In this document: in pieces, positions 25,055 to 34,278 of the stretch
How positions within the stretch are numbered: position 1 is the stretch's first letter
Layout: every line of letters begins with the position of its first letter
From: Clostridia bacterium
GTDB taxonomy: Bacteria > Bacillota > Clostridia > UBA1381
Length of the DNA stretch: 37,352 nt
Direction of reading: 5' to 3'
Assembly (NCBI GenBank): GCA_017415105.1
Contig: JAFQJD010000039.1
Span: forward strand, 1-37,352
The notes under the pieces: generated by a model
Seen by the model: the letters and a program-made list of their open reading frames with translations, nothing else
Told to the model about the DNA's origin: nothing
Databases searched by the model: none
Translations under genes and position numbers: made by a program

Positions 25055-27532
25055 ATGAAAAATATAATTAAAAAACTTTTTTCGGCAGTGCTCACGCTCA
25101 CAATAACCGCAGCATTATGCCCGATGACTTTATATGCAGATGAGGCTGCAGTTGCGCAGATGGAGTTTGAAAGTGTTAAGATTTCAAGCACTGAAGCAAA
25201 CAACACAATTGTGAAGTCCAAAGAAGGAAGCAAAATAGTGTTTAAAACATATTCCTACAGTAGTGGTACTAACAATTATGGCTTGACGGGCGGAGCCACA
25301 ATGGGTAGGTGTGCTTTGGGTGCAGAAGGTGACGCTATCGTAATTGAACTCCCGCAAAAGGATGGGTACGACCTGACTGCGGCAGAGGTGACTGTTGCAA
25401 TGAACGGCAGTTATGTATCGCTTTTTGACTATTCATATTCTTCTGCAGTTGAGGGAGAATATACGTCATTAGAAAATGCATATATTTCTACCGCTATGGA
25501 TAAACCCAGTGCTAATTACAACCTGTATGCAGAAATTGTTAAGGTTCCTGTAGGGGCAAAATACCTCAAAATTGCCCGTAATGCAAATACCACAGAAAAA
25601 TATTCTGAAAACGCAGGGGTTACAGGATTCATTTTCGGATATGCACCTCAGAATGTCGATAAAATCCAGCTTACTACAACGTGTTGCGGAAATGAGCTTA
25701 TGAAATTACTCGCATCAGGTATGCTCCCCTCATCGGGGGAGTTAAATATCCAGGCAACCCGTTCTGACAGAGTATCTGCCAGCATATATGACGGAGCATA
25801 TGGATTGACAATTTGCGGAACAACAGCGCAGACATTTAATGCTATTGGCGAATATAAAATAACAGACGTGTCAATGAAATATTACGCTATCGGTACATCT
25901 GCGGTACCTTTTGCATTAAAATTAGGCGATGCAGAAGATAGAGTCGAAAAAGCTTCAAGTACAACAATAAATGATTTGAATGTTACTTCAGAAGCAGGAG
26001 AGACTTCATTCACTATGGCTTCGGAGAATGGAACCGGTGTTGCATATGATGTTGTCATTACGATGGAGAAAGATATTACAGGCGGTACTGTTGATGTTCA
26101 CGGTACTATACCGAAGCAGAATGAAGAGGGTGTTGCTTCGTCCGGTAACGTCAATTATTCAATGGTGGACTATGCAAAGGATAACGGTGACGGAACATAC
26201 ACAAACTATACGGCTGATGAACAGACAGAACTTGTCAATGATATAATTTCAACATACACAGAAGAAACAACTGGTTGTACTCCAAGATCAGACCTGGAAA
26301 ACTTTTCGGGACTTAGAAACAAAAATGCTACTGCATATGCTGTTTTTAAAGCACCTCAGGATGCGTATATTCAGAATTTTGATTGCTACATAAGATATAT
26401 CTCAGCTCAAGGAATAAACAAACGATTACAATTAAGCGTTGCCCAAACTCCTGACGGACCGTGGATAAATGTTGACAGCACATGGGAAAAAGTGACGACA
26501 TACGAAGACTCAGATGGAAATTACGGCGGTATATACAGACAAAAAACAATTGACGGAGTTAAACTGAACGCAAAATATCTGAAGGTTAGTTATCCTTTGA
26601 TATATTCAGCGACATCAACCAGAAAGCAAGTAGTTCTTGGTGCATTTAAGTATGACTGGACAGTCGAAAAAGAAGCAAATACGTATCCGCAAAGCGGAAC
26701 ATGGCACATTGGCAGCACAGAAAATCCATATTGGCTTGCTGATACAACAGAAGCCGCGTATAAGATGCTTGCTGATTATCCGCATAGAAATGAAGGGGGA
26801 CTATCCTCATATATGACTACGGCTACCAATACTGTTACCGAGGAGGACATAGCTGAAGGCGGTTATATTGGCAAGGCTGTTAATGAAGGTGATGCAGTAT
26901 TCGTAGGCGTTGGTTCAAGCTCGAGCTACAACGGTTTTGTAACTGTACAGGCACCCGATGATTCAATTGCAACAAAGGCTACCTTCTATCTTTATAGAGT
27001 AGGCACTATTCCTGATATTGCTGTATGGACTTCAGATGCTATAGACGGCGAATATACCGAGGTTGAGACCACAGTTGAAAATATAGGAAGAGTTGCAGGT
27101 ATGAGCAGTAACCATTATATCTACGCTTTAACGGCAGACAATCTTAAAGATGCAAGATTTATAAGGGTTCAGCTTAATTACGGTTCAGAGGTAAAGTTAG
27201 GTGCGATAGACATTGACTATACGAGAGTCGGAATGCCGTGCATATTCACAAGCAACAAAAATGATGACTCAACCTATACTCTAACAGCGACAAACTATAC
27301 TGTAGGTGATGCAGACTGCAAGTTAATAGTTGCACAGTATGATACGGATAATAAAACAAACACTCTTGCAGGCGTTGAGGTCCTTGACAAGCTTAACATT
27401 GCCGGCAGAGGCAGCAATGTTAAGACAATAACACCTGTATCTGGTGCAGATAAGATTTCGGTAATGGCTATTGATGCAAAAACAAATAAGCCATTGGCAA
27501 ATCCGGTAGTGATTTATCCGGTAACAGAATAA
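25055..27532 (+). CDS. Secreted multi-module glycan-binding candidate with paralogous ~310-aa domain
   Basis: This 825-aa protein starts at ATG 25055, with AGGAG nine bases upstream; TTG 25049 is too close to that site. After the signal peptide (1-27), residues ~28-340 are a domain shared with the protein at 27609 (LPQKDGYDLTAAEVTV, GVTGFIFGYAPQN, MKLLASGMLPSSGEL, AYDVVITMEK). Residues ~401-535 and ~547-727 are two modules related to the tandem modules of the 1649-aa protein (the second with ENPYWLAD, TVTEEDIAEG, SDAIDGEYTEV and SNHYIYAL). The tail (~728-825) is the beta domain seen at the end of several locus proteins (LIVAQYDTDNKTNTLAGV). No catalytic motif or anchor is visible. It starts 19 bp after the esterase gene. 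Confidence 0.85.
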   Translation: MKNIIKKLFSAVLTLTITAALCPMTLYADEAAVAQMEFESVKISSTEANNTIVKSKEGSKIVFKTYSYSSGTNNYGLTGGATMGRCALGAEGDAIVIELPQKDGYDLTAAEVTVAMNGSYVSLFDYSYSSAVEGEYTSLENAYISTAMDKPSANYNLYAEIVKVPVGAKYLKIARNANTTEKYSENAGVTGFIFGYAPQNVDKIQLTTTCCGNELMKLLASGMLPSSGELNIQATRSDRVSASIYDGAYGLTICGTTAQTFNAIGEYKITDVSMKYYAIGTSAVPFALKLGDAEDRVEKASSTTINDLNVTSEAGETSFTMASENGTGVAYDVVITMEKDITGGTVDVHGTIPKQNEEGVASSGNVNYSMVDYAKDNGDGTYTNYTADEQTELVNDIISTYTEETTGCTPRSDLENFSGLRNKNATAYAVFKAPQDAYIQNFDCYIRYISAQGINKRLQLSVAQTPDGPWINVDSTWEKVTTYEDSDGNYGGIYRQKTIDGVKLNAKYLKVSYPLIYSATSTRKQVVLGAFKYDWTVEKEANTYPQSGTWHIGSTENPYWLADTTEAAYKMLADYPHRNEGGLSSYMTTATNTVTEEDIAEGGYIGKAVNEGDAVFVGVGSSSSYNGFVTVQAPDDSIATKATFYLYRVGTIPDIAVWTSDAIDGEYTEVETTVENIGRVAGMSSNHYIYALTADNLKDARFIRVQLNYGSEVKLGAIDIDYTRVGMPCIFTSNKNDDSTYTLTATNYTVGDADCKLIVAQYDTDNKTNTLAGVEVLDKLNIAGRGSNVKTITPVSGADKISVMAIDAKTNKPLANPVVIYPVTE

Positions 27533-27570
27533 CAGTAGTTGTATATAATTTCACCATAGTGTGATTTATA

Positions 27571-27599
27571 GAAAAATGATATGATTTAAGAAAGGAAAG
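27571..27599 (+). promoter_or_regulatory. 29-bp promoter/RBS cassette, copy 2
   Basis: It is base-for-base identical to 23396-23424, with TATGAT at 27580-27585 and a purine-rich ribosome site at the end. The matching -35 position (TAGTGT, 27557-27562) is poor. A separate TATAAT occurs at 27544-27549. Identity outside any gene suggests either a shared control element or a copied upstream region. Confidence 0.5.
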
Positions 27600-27608
27600 G
27601 AAATGGAA

Positions 27609-28937
27609 ATGAAAAAATTATATCAAAAAATCATTGTAAGCATACTTTCTCTTACAGTTATGGGAACAGTATGTGCAATAGCTCCGGTTATGGCGGAGGC
27701 AGATGAGGCTACAGTTGCACAGATGATATTTGAAAGCGTTAGTTTTGGTTCATCACTAACAGAACCCACAGATACCATCGTAAGGACAAAAACAGGAGAT
27801 GCTAAATTCGCAACATATAGTTTTAACAATGGTACTGATAACTATGGCTTGACGGGTGGAGTTACTGTGGGTGTGTACTATTTGGGTGGAGCGAATGACT
27901 ATATAATAGTTGAACTCCCGCAGAAGGAAGGGTACGACCTGACTGCAGCAGAGGTGACTGTTGGACAGTACAAAGCATCAACAAACATAGGAATTGCTGA
28001 TTATTCATACTCCACTGAATCGGATGGAACATATAATCCGGTGAACCATGCGTATATTTCCGGAGCGATGGAAAAAGTTAGCGGTAACTATAACTTGTTT
28101 GTAGATGTAGTGAAGCTTCCGGCAGATGCTAAATATCTTAAAATAACGCGTAATGCAACTACTACTTCGGCTTACAGCGATAGAGCAGGCGTTACAGGAT
28201 TCACTTTCGGCTATGCACCCCAGAATGCAGACAAAATTCAGTTTAGTGAAACAAGTGAAGGAAAAGACCTTATGAAATTACTCGCATCAGGTATTCTCCC
28301 AGCATCGGGTGAGTTGAGTATCCAGGCAACCCGTTCTGACAGAGTAAATGCTGACGGAGCGTATGGATTGTCAATTTCCGGAACAGAAACGCAGACGTTC
28401 AATGCTATTGACGGATATAAAATCACAGAAGTATCAATGAATGCTTATAATTCATCAGCGGATTTTACGCCTTTTGTATTAACATTAGGAGATGCAGCAG
28501 ATGAGATTAACGATAAAGGAGAGGGCTCTTTGAAGGTTGTTTCCGAATCGGGAGAAACTTCATTCACACTGGCTTCGGAGTATGGAACAGGTGTTGCGTA
28601 TGATGTTGTCATTACAATGGAGAAAAAGCTTGAGACATCAATCGACAGTGCAGTTGATAACGGCACAGCAGTAACTGCAACTGCTACAGTTTCAAACCTT
28701 GGCTTGGCAGAGTATGATTCAATGGAGCTTATTGTTGCAGGCTATGACGGAGACAGATTTACAGGTGCCCAGACAAAAACTGTCACAAAGGCAGATGCGG
28801 ACGGAACAGATTCACTTACAGCGACATTGCCGACAGGTACAAAGTCTGTAAAAGTATTCTTGTGGAAAGACCTTGACACACTTGAATCAATACTTGCACC
28901 GATAGAGCTTGCAGTAACTACTGCATCAGCAGAATAA
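27609..28937 (+). CDS. Secreted paralogue of the 25055 protein's N-terminal domain
   Basis: This 442-aa protein (ATG 27609 preferred, ATG 27603 possible) has a signal peptide (1-~29, ending APVMAEA). A ~310-aa domain follows that is strongly similar to residues 28-340 of the preceding protein, including LPQKEGYDLTAAEVTVG, RAGVTGFTFGYAPQN, MKLLASGILPASGEL, IQATRSDRV and YDVVITMEK. A C-terminal ~95-aa beta domain has the LIVAGYDGDRFTGAQ / KSVKVFLWKDLDTL pattern that also occurs in the SGNH esterase. It therefore equals the 25055 protein without the two middle modules. The function is unknown; a carbohydrate-binding role is inferred from company and architecture. There is no SLH or sortase anchor. 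Confidence 0.85.
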   Translation: MKKLYQKIIVSILSLTVMGTVCAIAPVMAEADEATVAQMIFESVSFGSSLTEPTDTIVRTKTGDAKFATYSFNNGTDNYGLTGGVTVGVYYLGGANDYIIVELPQKEGYDLTAAEVTVGQYKASTNIGIADYSYSTESDGTYNPVNHAYISGAMEKVSGNYNLFVDVVKLPADAKYLKITRNATTTSAYSDRAGVTGFTFGYAPQNADKIQFSETSEGKDLMKLLASGILPASGELSIQATRSDRVNADGAYGLSISGTETQTFNAIDGYKITEVSMNAYNSSADFTPFVLTLGDAADEINDKGEGSLKVVSESGETSFTLASEYGTGVAYDVVITMEKKLETSIDSAVDNGTAVTATATVSNLGLAEYDSMELIVAGYDGDRFTGAQTKTVTKADADGTDSLTATLPTGTKSVKVFLWKDLDTLESILAPIELAVTTASAE

Positions 28938-29145
28938 TTAAATAACTCAACGTAATAATTACGAAAACGTATTATGTTTGGAATTACGGTATAACCACAA
29001 CATATGCCTTTCGTTAATTATAAAAAACATTATAAACTCAACGTGATTCGCTTCTTTTGAAGCAAAAAACGGGTGATTTATGCCCGTGTACCGGATTGCG
29101 GACGGGTTTTCCGTCCGCATTTTGTGTACAAAAATGGAGGATTTT
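28938..29145 (+). promoter_or_regulatory. Structured leader before the catabolic operon
   Basis: This 208-bp gap holds AACTCAACGT twice (28944-28953 and 29035-29044), the palindrome CGTAAT-A-ATTACG (28951-28963), a GCTTC-TTTT-GAAGC hairpin (29050-29063), an ACGGG...CCCGT pairing around 29069-29087 and a terminator-like hairpin at 29097-29123. The hairpins lie directly upstream of the ribosome site of GH105. No known riboswitch core is recognised. Confidence 0.45.
29097..29123 (+). terminator. Terminator or attenuator hairpin ahead of GH105
   Basis: TGCGGACGG (29097-29105) pairs perfectly with CCGTCCGCA (29111-29119) around GTTTT, followed by TTTT. The T-run ends only about 13 bases before the GGAGG of the GH105 gene. 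It either ends transcripts from the surface genes upstream, or attenuates transcription into the catabolic operon. Confidence 0.65.
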
Positions 29146-30309
29146 ATGAGCAATAACACTAATAAATACGAAATAAAAGGATATACACCGCTTCAATATG
29201 CGGAAATGTTTATTGACCGATATACGAAAAAAATGCCGGCACCGGAAATGTCCATATTTCAGATAGGACGTCTGGGCGGTTTTACATACCCGCAAGCCAT
29301 TGTATTAAGAGGTATTCAGGAGGTTTATAAAATAGACGGTAAGGCTGAATACAACAAATATATAACAGACTGGCTTGAATCAACAACGGACGAGGCGGGC
29401 GTTCCGTATCATCAGGAAAAAGGCTGGGTTTCAATGGACAGCCTTGATTTCAGACAGCCCGGAGGTTTGTTATTTGACCTGTATAAGGAGACTAAGAATG
29501 AAAAGTACTTAAACGGTCTTGACTTTCTTTTCGGTGATATGAAGAATTTTAAAAAAACGTCTCACGGTGCTTTCTGGCATTCGCTTGACGGAGTGCACGA
29601 TGATCAGACCTGGCTTGATGGCTTGTTTATGGCAGGTCCTGTATGTGTCAAGTATGCGGTATTGCGTGATGATAAAGAGCTATTGGACATTGCAATGGAT
29701 CAGCCTGTCATTATGTGGGAAAATATGCGTGATGAGGCGACAGGACTTTTGCGTCATGCGTGGGATGAGAGCAAAAAAGCTAAATGGGCAGACAAGGAAA
29801 CCGGTCTTTCAAGCTTTGTATGGGACAGAGCGATTGGCTGGTATGCCGCGGGTATTACCGAGATGTATGAGGCGGCACCCAAGGACCACAAAAACATACC
29901 AAAGTTCCGTGAAATTATAAAAGAACTTTTTACAAACGTTATTAAGTATCAGACTAAAGAGGGAAGATGGTATCAGCTTATAGATAAGGCTGATGACCCG
30001 AGAAACTGGGTGGATAACTCCGGTTCGCTTCTTATTCTTTATGCTATGGCAAAGGCTGTTAAGACAGGTGCATTAGACGAGTCCTTTGTTGAGAATGTTA
30101 TGCGTGGTTATACCGATGTAATAGTTAATTCTACAGTTATAACCGATGATGATTTCAATATTCTTGACATATGTCAGGGAACCTGCGTTGGTGCAAATGT
30201 TGAGTATTACTACTACAGACATAAGATTATAAACGACTGGCACGGAACAGGCGGATTTTTGCTGATGTGTGCTGAAATTGAAGCAATGCTTAAAAAACTT
30301 AACAATTAA
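29146..30309 (+). CDS. GH105 unsaturated rhamnogalacturonyl/uronyl hydrolase (YteR/YesR type)
   Basis: This is a 387-aa cytoplasmic (alpha/alpha)6-barrel enzyme without a signal peptide. The [17 protein letters not shown] segment carries the catalytic Asp158 (matching YteR Asp143). [19 protein letters not shown] and the late [15 protein letters not shown] are also typical, and length matches the family. GH105 enzymes hydrate and release the 4,5-unsaturated uronic acid left at oligosaccharide ends by polysaccharide lyases. This implies a uronic-acid polymer cut by a lyase outside the cell. Start: ATG 29146 with TGGAGG 5 bases upstream; the frame upstream is open over the terminator hairpin and is not translated. 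First gene of a six-gene operon. Confidence 0.93.
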   Translation: MSNNTNKYEIKGYTPLQYAEMFIDRYTKKMPAPEMSIFQIGRLGGFTYPQAIVLRGIQEVYKIDGKAEYNKYITDWLESTTDEAGVPYHQEKGWVSMDSLDFRQPGGLLFDLYKETKNEKYLNGLDFLFGDMKNFKKTSHGAFWHSLDGVHDDQTWLDGLFMAGPVCVKYAVLRDDKELLDIAMDQPVIMWENMRDEATGLLRHAWDESKKAKWADKETGLSSFVWDRAIGWYAAGITEMYEAAPKDHKNIPKFREIIKELFTNVIKYQTKEGRWYQLIDKADDPRNWVDNSGSLLILYAMAKAVKTGALDESFVENVMRGYTDVIVNSTVITDDDFNILDICQGTCVGANVEYYYYRHKIINDWHGTGGFLLMCAEIEAMLKKLNN

Positions 30310-30344
30310 GAATTATGAATTTTTTAGAACCGGAGGGTGTAATT

Positions 30345-31322
30345 ATGAAAATAGTAAATGGCGAAAACATACCAAATCTTCCATGGGAGGAAAGACCGGA
30401 GGGCTGCACAGACGTTGTGTGGAGAAGTGCAAAGAATCCTATAATAACACGTGATGCGATTAAAAATTCAAACAGTATCTTTAACAGTGCCGTTGTTCCG
30501 TTTAACGGCGGATTTGCAGGTGTGTTCAGAAGTGACGACACTACAAGACGTCAGGCTCTGCACGTAGGCTTCAGCAGTGACGGAGTGAACTGGGATATAA
30601 ATGACGACCCGATCAGATTTTTGGATAAAGACGGGAATGTGAATGAATTTGAGTATGGATACGACCCGAGAGTATGCAGGATAGAGGATAAGTATTATGT
30701 TACATGGTGTAACGGATTTAAGCGGTTCCCGACAATAGGAATTGCACATACGACTGATTTTAAAAATTTCTATCAGTATGAGAATGCGTTTCTGCCGTTT
30801 AACAGAAACGGAGTTCTGTTCCCACGTAAAATAAACGGTAACTTTGCAATGCTGAGCCGTCCGAGTGATAGAGGACATACACCGTTTGGAGATATGTTCT
30901 ACAGCGAAAGCCCCGATATGACGTTCTGGGGCAAGCATCGTCACGTTATGGGCCCGACAACCAACTGGCAGAGCACAAAAATCGGGGGAGGTCCTGTTCC
31001 GATTGAAACAGATGAAGGCTGGCTTATAATCTACCACGGCGTGCTTACGAGCTGTAACGGATTTGTATACAGTGCAGGAGCAGCAATACTTGATCTTGAT
31101 GAGCCATGGAAGGTTAAGTATCGCACAAAGCCGTATATCATAGCTCCGAGAGAGCTTTACGAAACGGTTGGCGATGTGCCCAACGTTGTATTCCCGTGCA
31201 CAAACCTTTGCGATGCACAGACAGGCCGTATCACAATCTATTACGGAGCCGCAGACACTGTTATAGGTATGGCGTATACCACAGTGGATGAGCTTGTAAA
31301 ATTCGTAAAGGAAAACTCATAA
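30345..31322 (+). CDS. GH130-family glycoside phosphorylase (mannoside phosphorylase-like)
   Basis: This 325-aa protein is a five-bladed propeller of the GH130 type. It has [12 protein letters not shown], the [16 protein letters not shown] strand with the probable proton donor Asp107, [12 protein letters not shown], and the family-typical [23 protein letters not shown]130 enzymes mostly phosphorolyse beta-mannosides, giving mannose-1-phosphate; some hydrolyse. YDPR replaces the EDPR common in other branches, which may separate subfamilies. Start: ATG 30345 with GGAGGG 7 bases upstream; the ATG at 30315 lacks one. It lies 35 bp after GH105. Mannose linked to a uronic acid or glucose is a plausible substrate; this is inference. 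Confidence 0.9.
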   Translation: MKIVNGENIPNLPWEERPEGCTDVVWRSAKNPIITRDAIKNSNSIFNSAVVPFNGGFAGVFRSDDTTRRQALHVGFSSDGVNWDINDDPIRFLDKDGNVNEFEYGYDPRVCRIEDKYYVTWCNGFKRFPTIGIAHTTDFKNFYQYENAFLPFNRNGVLFPRKINGNFAMLSRPSDRGHTPFGDMFYSESPDMTFWGKHRHVMGPTTNWQSTKIGGGPVPIETDEGWLIIYHGVLTSCNGFVYSAGAAILDLDEPWKVKYRTKPYIIAPRELYETVGDVPNVVFPCTNLCDAQTGRITIYYGAADTVIGMAYTTVDELVKFVKENS

Positions 31323-31353
31323 GCATAGGCTCCTTAATTTCTGACAGAAGGGA

Positions 31354-32877
31354 ATGACTTCGAAAATGGCAAATGAAGGCACTTTGAAAATTATTAACAA
31401 AACCTTGTCAAAAACAAGTAATGATTGCTATATAACAGATTTTAGTGCAGAAAAGAATGCATATTATACATTTGAGATAGGATATGCACACGATTACTGG
31501 GATGCGTCCCTGAAAGTCGATATAACGTATCCTGACGGCAGAATCTCCACATTCTTGAAAGGGCTTCCGCACGGAAAAAATATGATTAAGTTAAATGTCT
31601 TTCTTGAATGCGGAACAAACAGAATAGCAATAAGCCATTATTTTGGTGAGATTTTATTAAACAGCATAAAAGCTACAGGTCCGGCAGAGATAACAGATTA
31701 CAGAATTTCTCCTGAAAACATATTTTTCTCTTGTGATGCCCCTAAAAATGTCAAAATGGTGTTGCAAAACTACCGGAAAGAGCTTGTAGAAATAAAAACG
31801 GAATCGGGTACGCCGATTCCGTTTGAAGTACGTGTGAAAGAACCGTACAATGAATATACAGCCTCTATTGTCGAGGTATTTTTGGACAAAGAGGTAGTTT
31901 TTTGGCTTGGTGAGGGTGAGCACACCCTTTGTTACTGCCTTGAAAACGGTGTTACACTTGAGCAGAGCCTTACAGTAAAGAAAGCGACACCAAAAACGGA
32001 TTTGCAGTTTATAAATTTTAATGTTGGCTGTGCCAATGCGACACTCATTATGCTACCGAACGGTAAAAATATGCTTGTCGATTCGGCAACAGAAAAGAGT
32101 GCACGTGAAAAGATTATTCCATATCTTGAAAAACATTCGGTGAAGGTCGATTACTATTTACTCACGCATTTTCACGGTGACCACTTCGGATGCGTTGATG
32201 AAATTCTTGAAAAAAACGGTATAAAAAAACCTGACGGGCAGAAAGCAGAAAAAATGGTCAGGACTGATAAAGCAAAACGTGAGAAATATCTGAAAAACTA
32301 CAGTTATCTTGATTCTACCATGCTTTGTTTCTATGATGAGATACATAATATATGGGATTTGGGCGGTGTCAGAATAGAGGTATTAAACAGCCGTTTTGAC
32401 GAGTACGGAAACCCGATGAGGATATATAATTATCCGTTTATAAAAAACAACGAGCATAATTTTGAAAATTCAACCTCTGTTTCGTTTATGCTTGATTACA
32501 ACGGCTTCAGATACTATCACGGTGCAGACAATTACGCATTTTCCCAGAACAGATTGATAGCTGACTATACCAAACAGGGACGTGAGGATGAGCTTTGTTG
32601 TCACTACTTTTTCGGTAACCACCATTTTATATGCGATACGAGTGCAGAGTTTATGAACACATTAAATCCGACGGTTGTATTTATTCCGATTTGCGGAACA
32701 ATCTACAGAAGAAGCACTTATGAATACGTTTATAAAGAGAACGTGAAAAACTATTATTTTTCACATAAACGTCTCTCAGATACCCTTATTTCAAGTGAGG
32801 TCGGGAGTGTAAGGGTTTGCGTCAATAATGCAGATGACTGGTACTATGAGAATATACAGGACGAGGATTTATATTAA
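31354..32877 (+). CDS. ComEC-like metallo-beta-lactamase protein with N-terminal beta domain
   Basis: This is a 507-aa protein if begun at ATG 31354, where AAGGGA directly abuts; ATG 31366 with a long spacer is the alternative. There is no signal peptide or membrane segment. Residues ~1-215 are beta-rich and unrecognised. From ~220 it is an MBL domain of the ComEC/DUF-type: FINFNVGCANATLIMLPNGK, VDSATEKSAR, then THFHGDH (His272, His274, Asp276, His277), YYHGADN and FFGNHHF. ComEC-type MBL domains are usually nucleases or phosphodiesterases fused to membrane parts. Here the partner is instead an N-terminal beta domain in the middle of a sugar operon, 31 bp after GH130. The substrate is unknown. 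Confidence 0.82.
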   Translation: MTSKMANEGTLKIINKTLSKTSNDCYITDFSAEKNAYYTFEIGYAHDYWDASLKVDITYPDGRISTFLKGLPHGKNMIKLNVFLECGTNRIAISHYFGEILLNSIKATGPAEITDYRISPENIFFSCDAPKNVKMVLQNYRKELVEIKTESGTPIPFEVRVKEPYNEYTASIVEVFLDKEVVFWLGEGEHTLCYCLENGVTLEQSLTVKKATPKTDLQFINFNVGCANATLIMLPNGKNMLVDSATEKSAREKIIPYLEKHSVKVDYYLLTHFHGDHFGCVDEILEKNGIKKPDGQKAEKMVRTDKAKREKYLKNYSYLDSTMLCFYDEIHNIWDLGGVRIEVLNSRFDEYGNPMRIYNYPFIKNNEHNFENSTSVSFMLDYNGFRYYHGADNYAFSQNRLIADYTKQGREDELCCHYFFGNHHFICDTSAEFMNTLNPTVVFIPICGTIYRRSTYEYVYKENVKNYYFSHKRLSDTLISSEVGSVRVCVNNADDWYYENIQDEDLY

Positions 32878-32903
32878 AAATAATATAATGGAGGATGAAT
32901 AAA

Positions 32904-34259
32904 ATGGCATTCAAAAAAGATTTTGTATGGGGTACGGCAACCGCTTCCTATCAGATTGAAGGTGCATGGAATGAAGACGGCAAAGGTCTTAACCTGTGGG
33001 ATGTATTTTCTCACGAACCCGGCAAGGTTCAATGTGGACATACAGGCGATACGGCCTGTGATCATTATCACAGATTTAAAGAAGATATTAAGCTGATGAA
33101 GGAGCTTGGGATAAAGGCATACCGTTTTTCTATCAGCTGGACACGCATTTTTCCTGACGGAGCAGGTGCGGTGAACGAAAAAGGTGTAAAATTCTATTCG
33201 GATTTGATTGACGAGCTTATAAAAAACGGTATAGAGCCGTATATTACTCTTTTTCACTGGGATTATCCTTATGCACTTTATAAAAGGGGAGGATGGCTAA
33301 ATGAAGAGAGTGTAAAATGGTTTGCAGATTATGCGGCAAAGATTTCTGAATTTTATTCTGACCGCGTAAAATATTTTATTACCTTTAATGAGCCGCAATG
33401 CTTTATTGGGCAAGGCTATCTTTCAGGAGTCCACGCTCCCGGATTAAAAGTTTCCTTCAGAGATATTTTTCAGATGTGCCATAATGTACTTAAGGCTCAT
33501 GGAGCGGCAGTTATTGCACTTCGCAAATATGCAAAACAGCCTATTAAAATAGGTTATGCACCTACCTGCACTGCAAATTATCCATCCACCGATAAACCCG
33601 GGGATGTGGAGGCTGCACGCAAAGCACTTTTTGCATGCCCGCCGCTTGGTCAGGATGTTATGTGGAATACGTCTTGGTGGAGTGATCCGGTTGTGTTGGG
33701 ACATTATCCTGAAGATGGACTTGAAATGTATAAAGACTATCTTCCCGAAATAACCGGGGAGGATATGAAACTTATCAGTCAGCCGTTAGATTTTTATGCA
33801 CAGAATATCTATAACGGCAAAGAAATCAGAGAGGGTGCGGACGGTATGCCTGAAATCGTGGAACGCTATGTAGGAGCACCTAAAACAGCTACTCAGTGGC
33901 CTGTTACACCTGAGTGTCTTCACTGGGCACCGAAATTTTTCTGTGAAAGGTATAAGCTTCCGTTATATATAACAGAAAATGGTATGTCTGCTCACGATGT
34001 TATATCTCTTGATGGGAAGGTGCACGACCCGAATCGTATTGATTTCCTTGAACGGTACCTTATAGAGCTTGAAAAGTCAGTCGATGAAGGTGCCGATGTT
34101 GCAGGGTATTTTCTTTGGTCGTTTATGGATAATTTTGAGTGGGCAAAGGGATATACGGATCGCTTTGGCATTGTTTTTGTGGATTATGAAACACAGAAGA
34201 GGCTTCCTAAAGATTCTGCATATTGGTATAAGGAATGGATAGAGGCTCACAGTAAATAA
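32904..34259 (+). CDS. GH1 beta-glycosidase
   Basis: This is a 451-aa cytoplasmic TIM-barrel enzyme with the standard GH1 features. It opens FVWGTATASYQIEGAWNEDG, has YRFSISWTRIFP, the acid/base in TFNEP (Glu163) and the nucleophile in YITENG (Glu358), and ends SFMDNFEWAKGY-RFG. Full family length. It should cleave terminal beta-linked glucose, galactose or related sugars from imported oligosaccharides; a phospho-glycosidase role is less likely because no phosphotransferase genes are near. Start: ATG 32904, nine bases after GGAGG; the ATG at 32895 touches that site. Fourth gene of the operon. Confidence 0.95.
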   Translation: MAFKKDFVWGTATASYQIEGAWNEDGKGLNLWDVFSHEPGKVQCGHTGDTACDHYHRFKEDIKLMKELGIKAYRFSISWTRIFPDGAGAVNEKGVKFYSDLIDELIKNGIEPYITLFHWDYPYALYKRGGWLNEESVKWFADYAAKISEFYSDRVKYFITFNEPQCFIGQGYLSGVHAPGLKVSFRDIFQMCHNVLKAHGAAVIALRKYAKQPIKIGYAPTCTANYPSTDKPGDVEAARKALFACPPLGQDVMWNTSWWSDPVVLGHYPEDGLEMYKDYLPEITGEDMKLISQPLDFYAQNIYNGKEIREGADGMPEIVERYVGAPKTATQWPVTPECLHWAPKFFCERYKLPLYITENGMSAHDVISLDGKVHDPNRIDFLERYLIELEKSVDEGADVAGYFLWSFMDNFEWAKGYTDRFGIVFVDYETQKRLPKDSAYWYKEWIEAHSK

Positions 34260-34278
34260 GTTTGAGGGGGTGTAACTT

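Noticed and set aside
29041-29120. Known riboswitch in the GH105 leader
   Set aside because: The hairpins are simple and no conserved core of a described class could be recognised; kept only as a possible attenuator.
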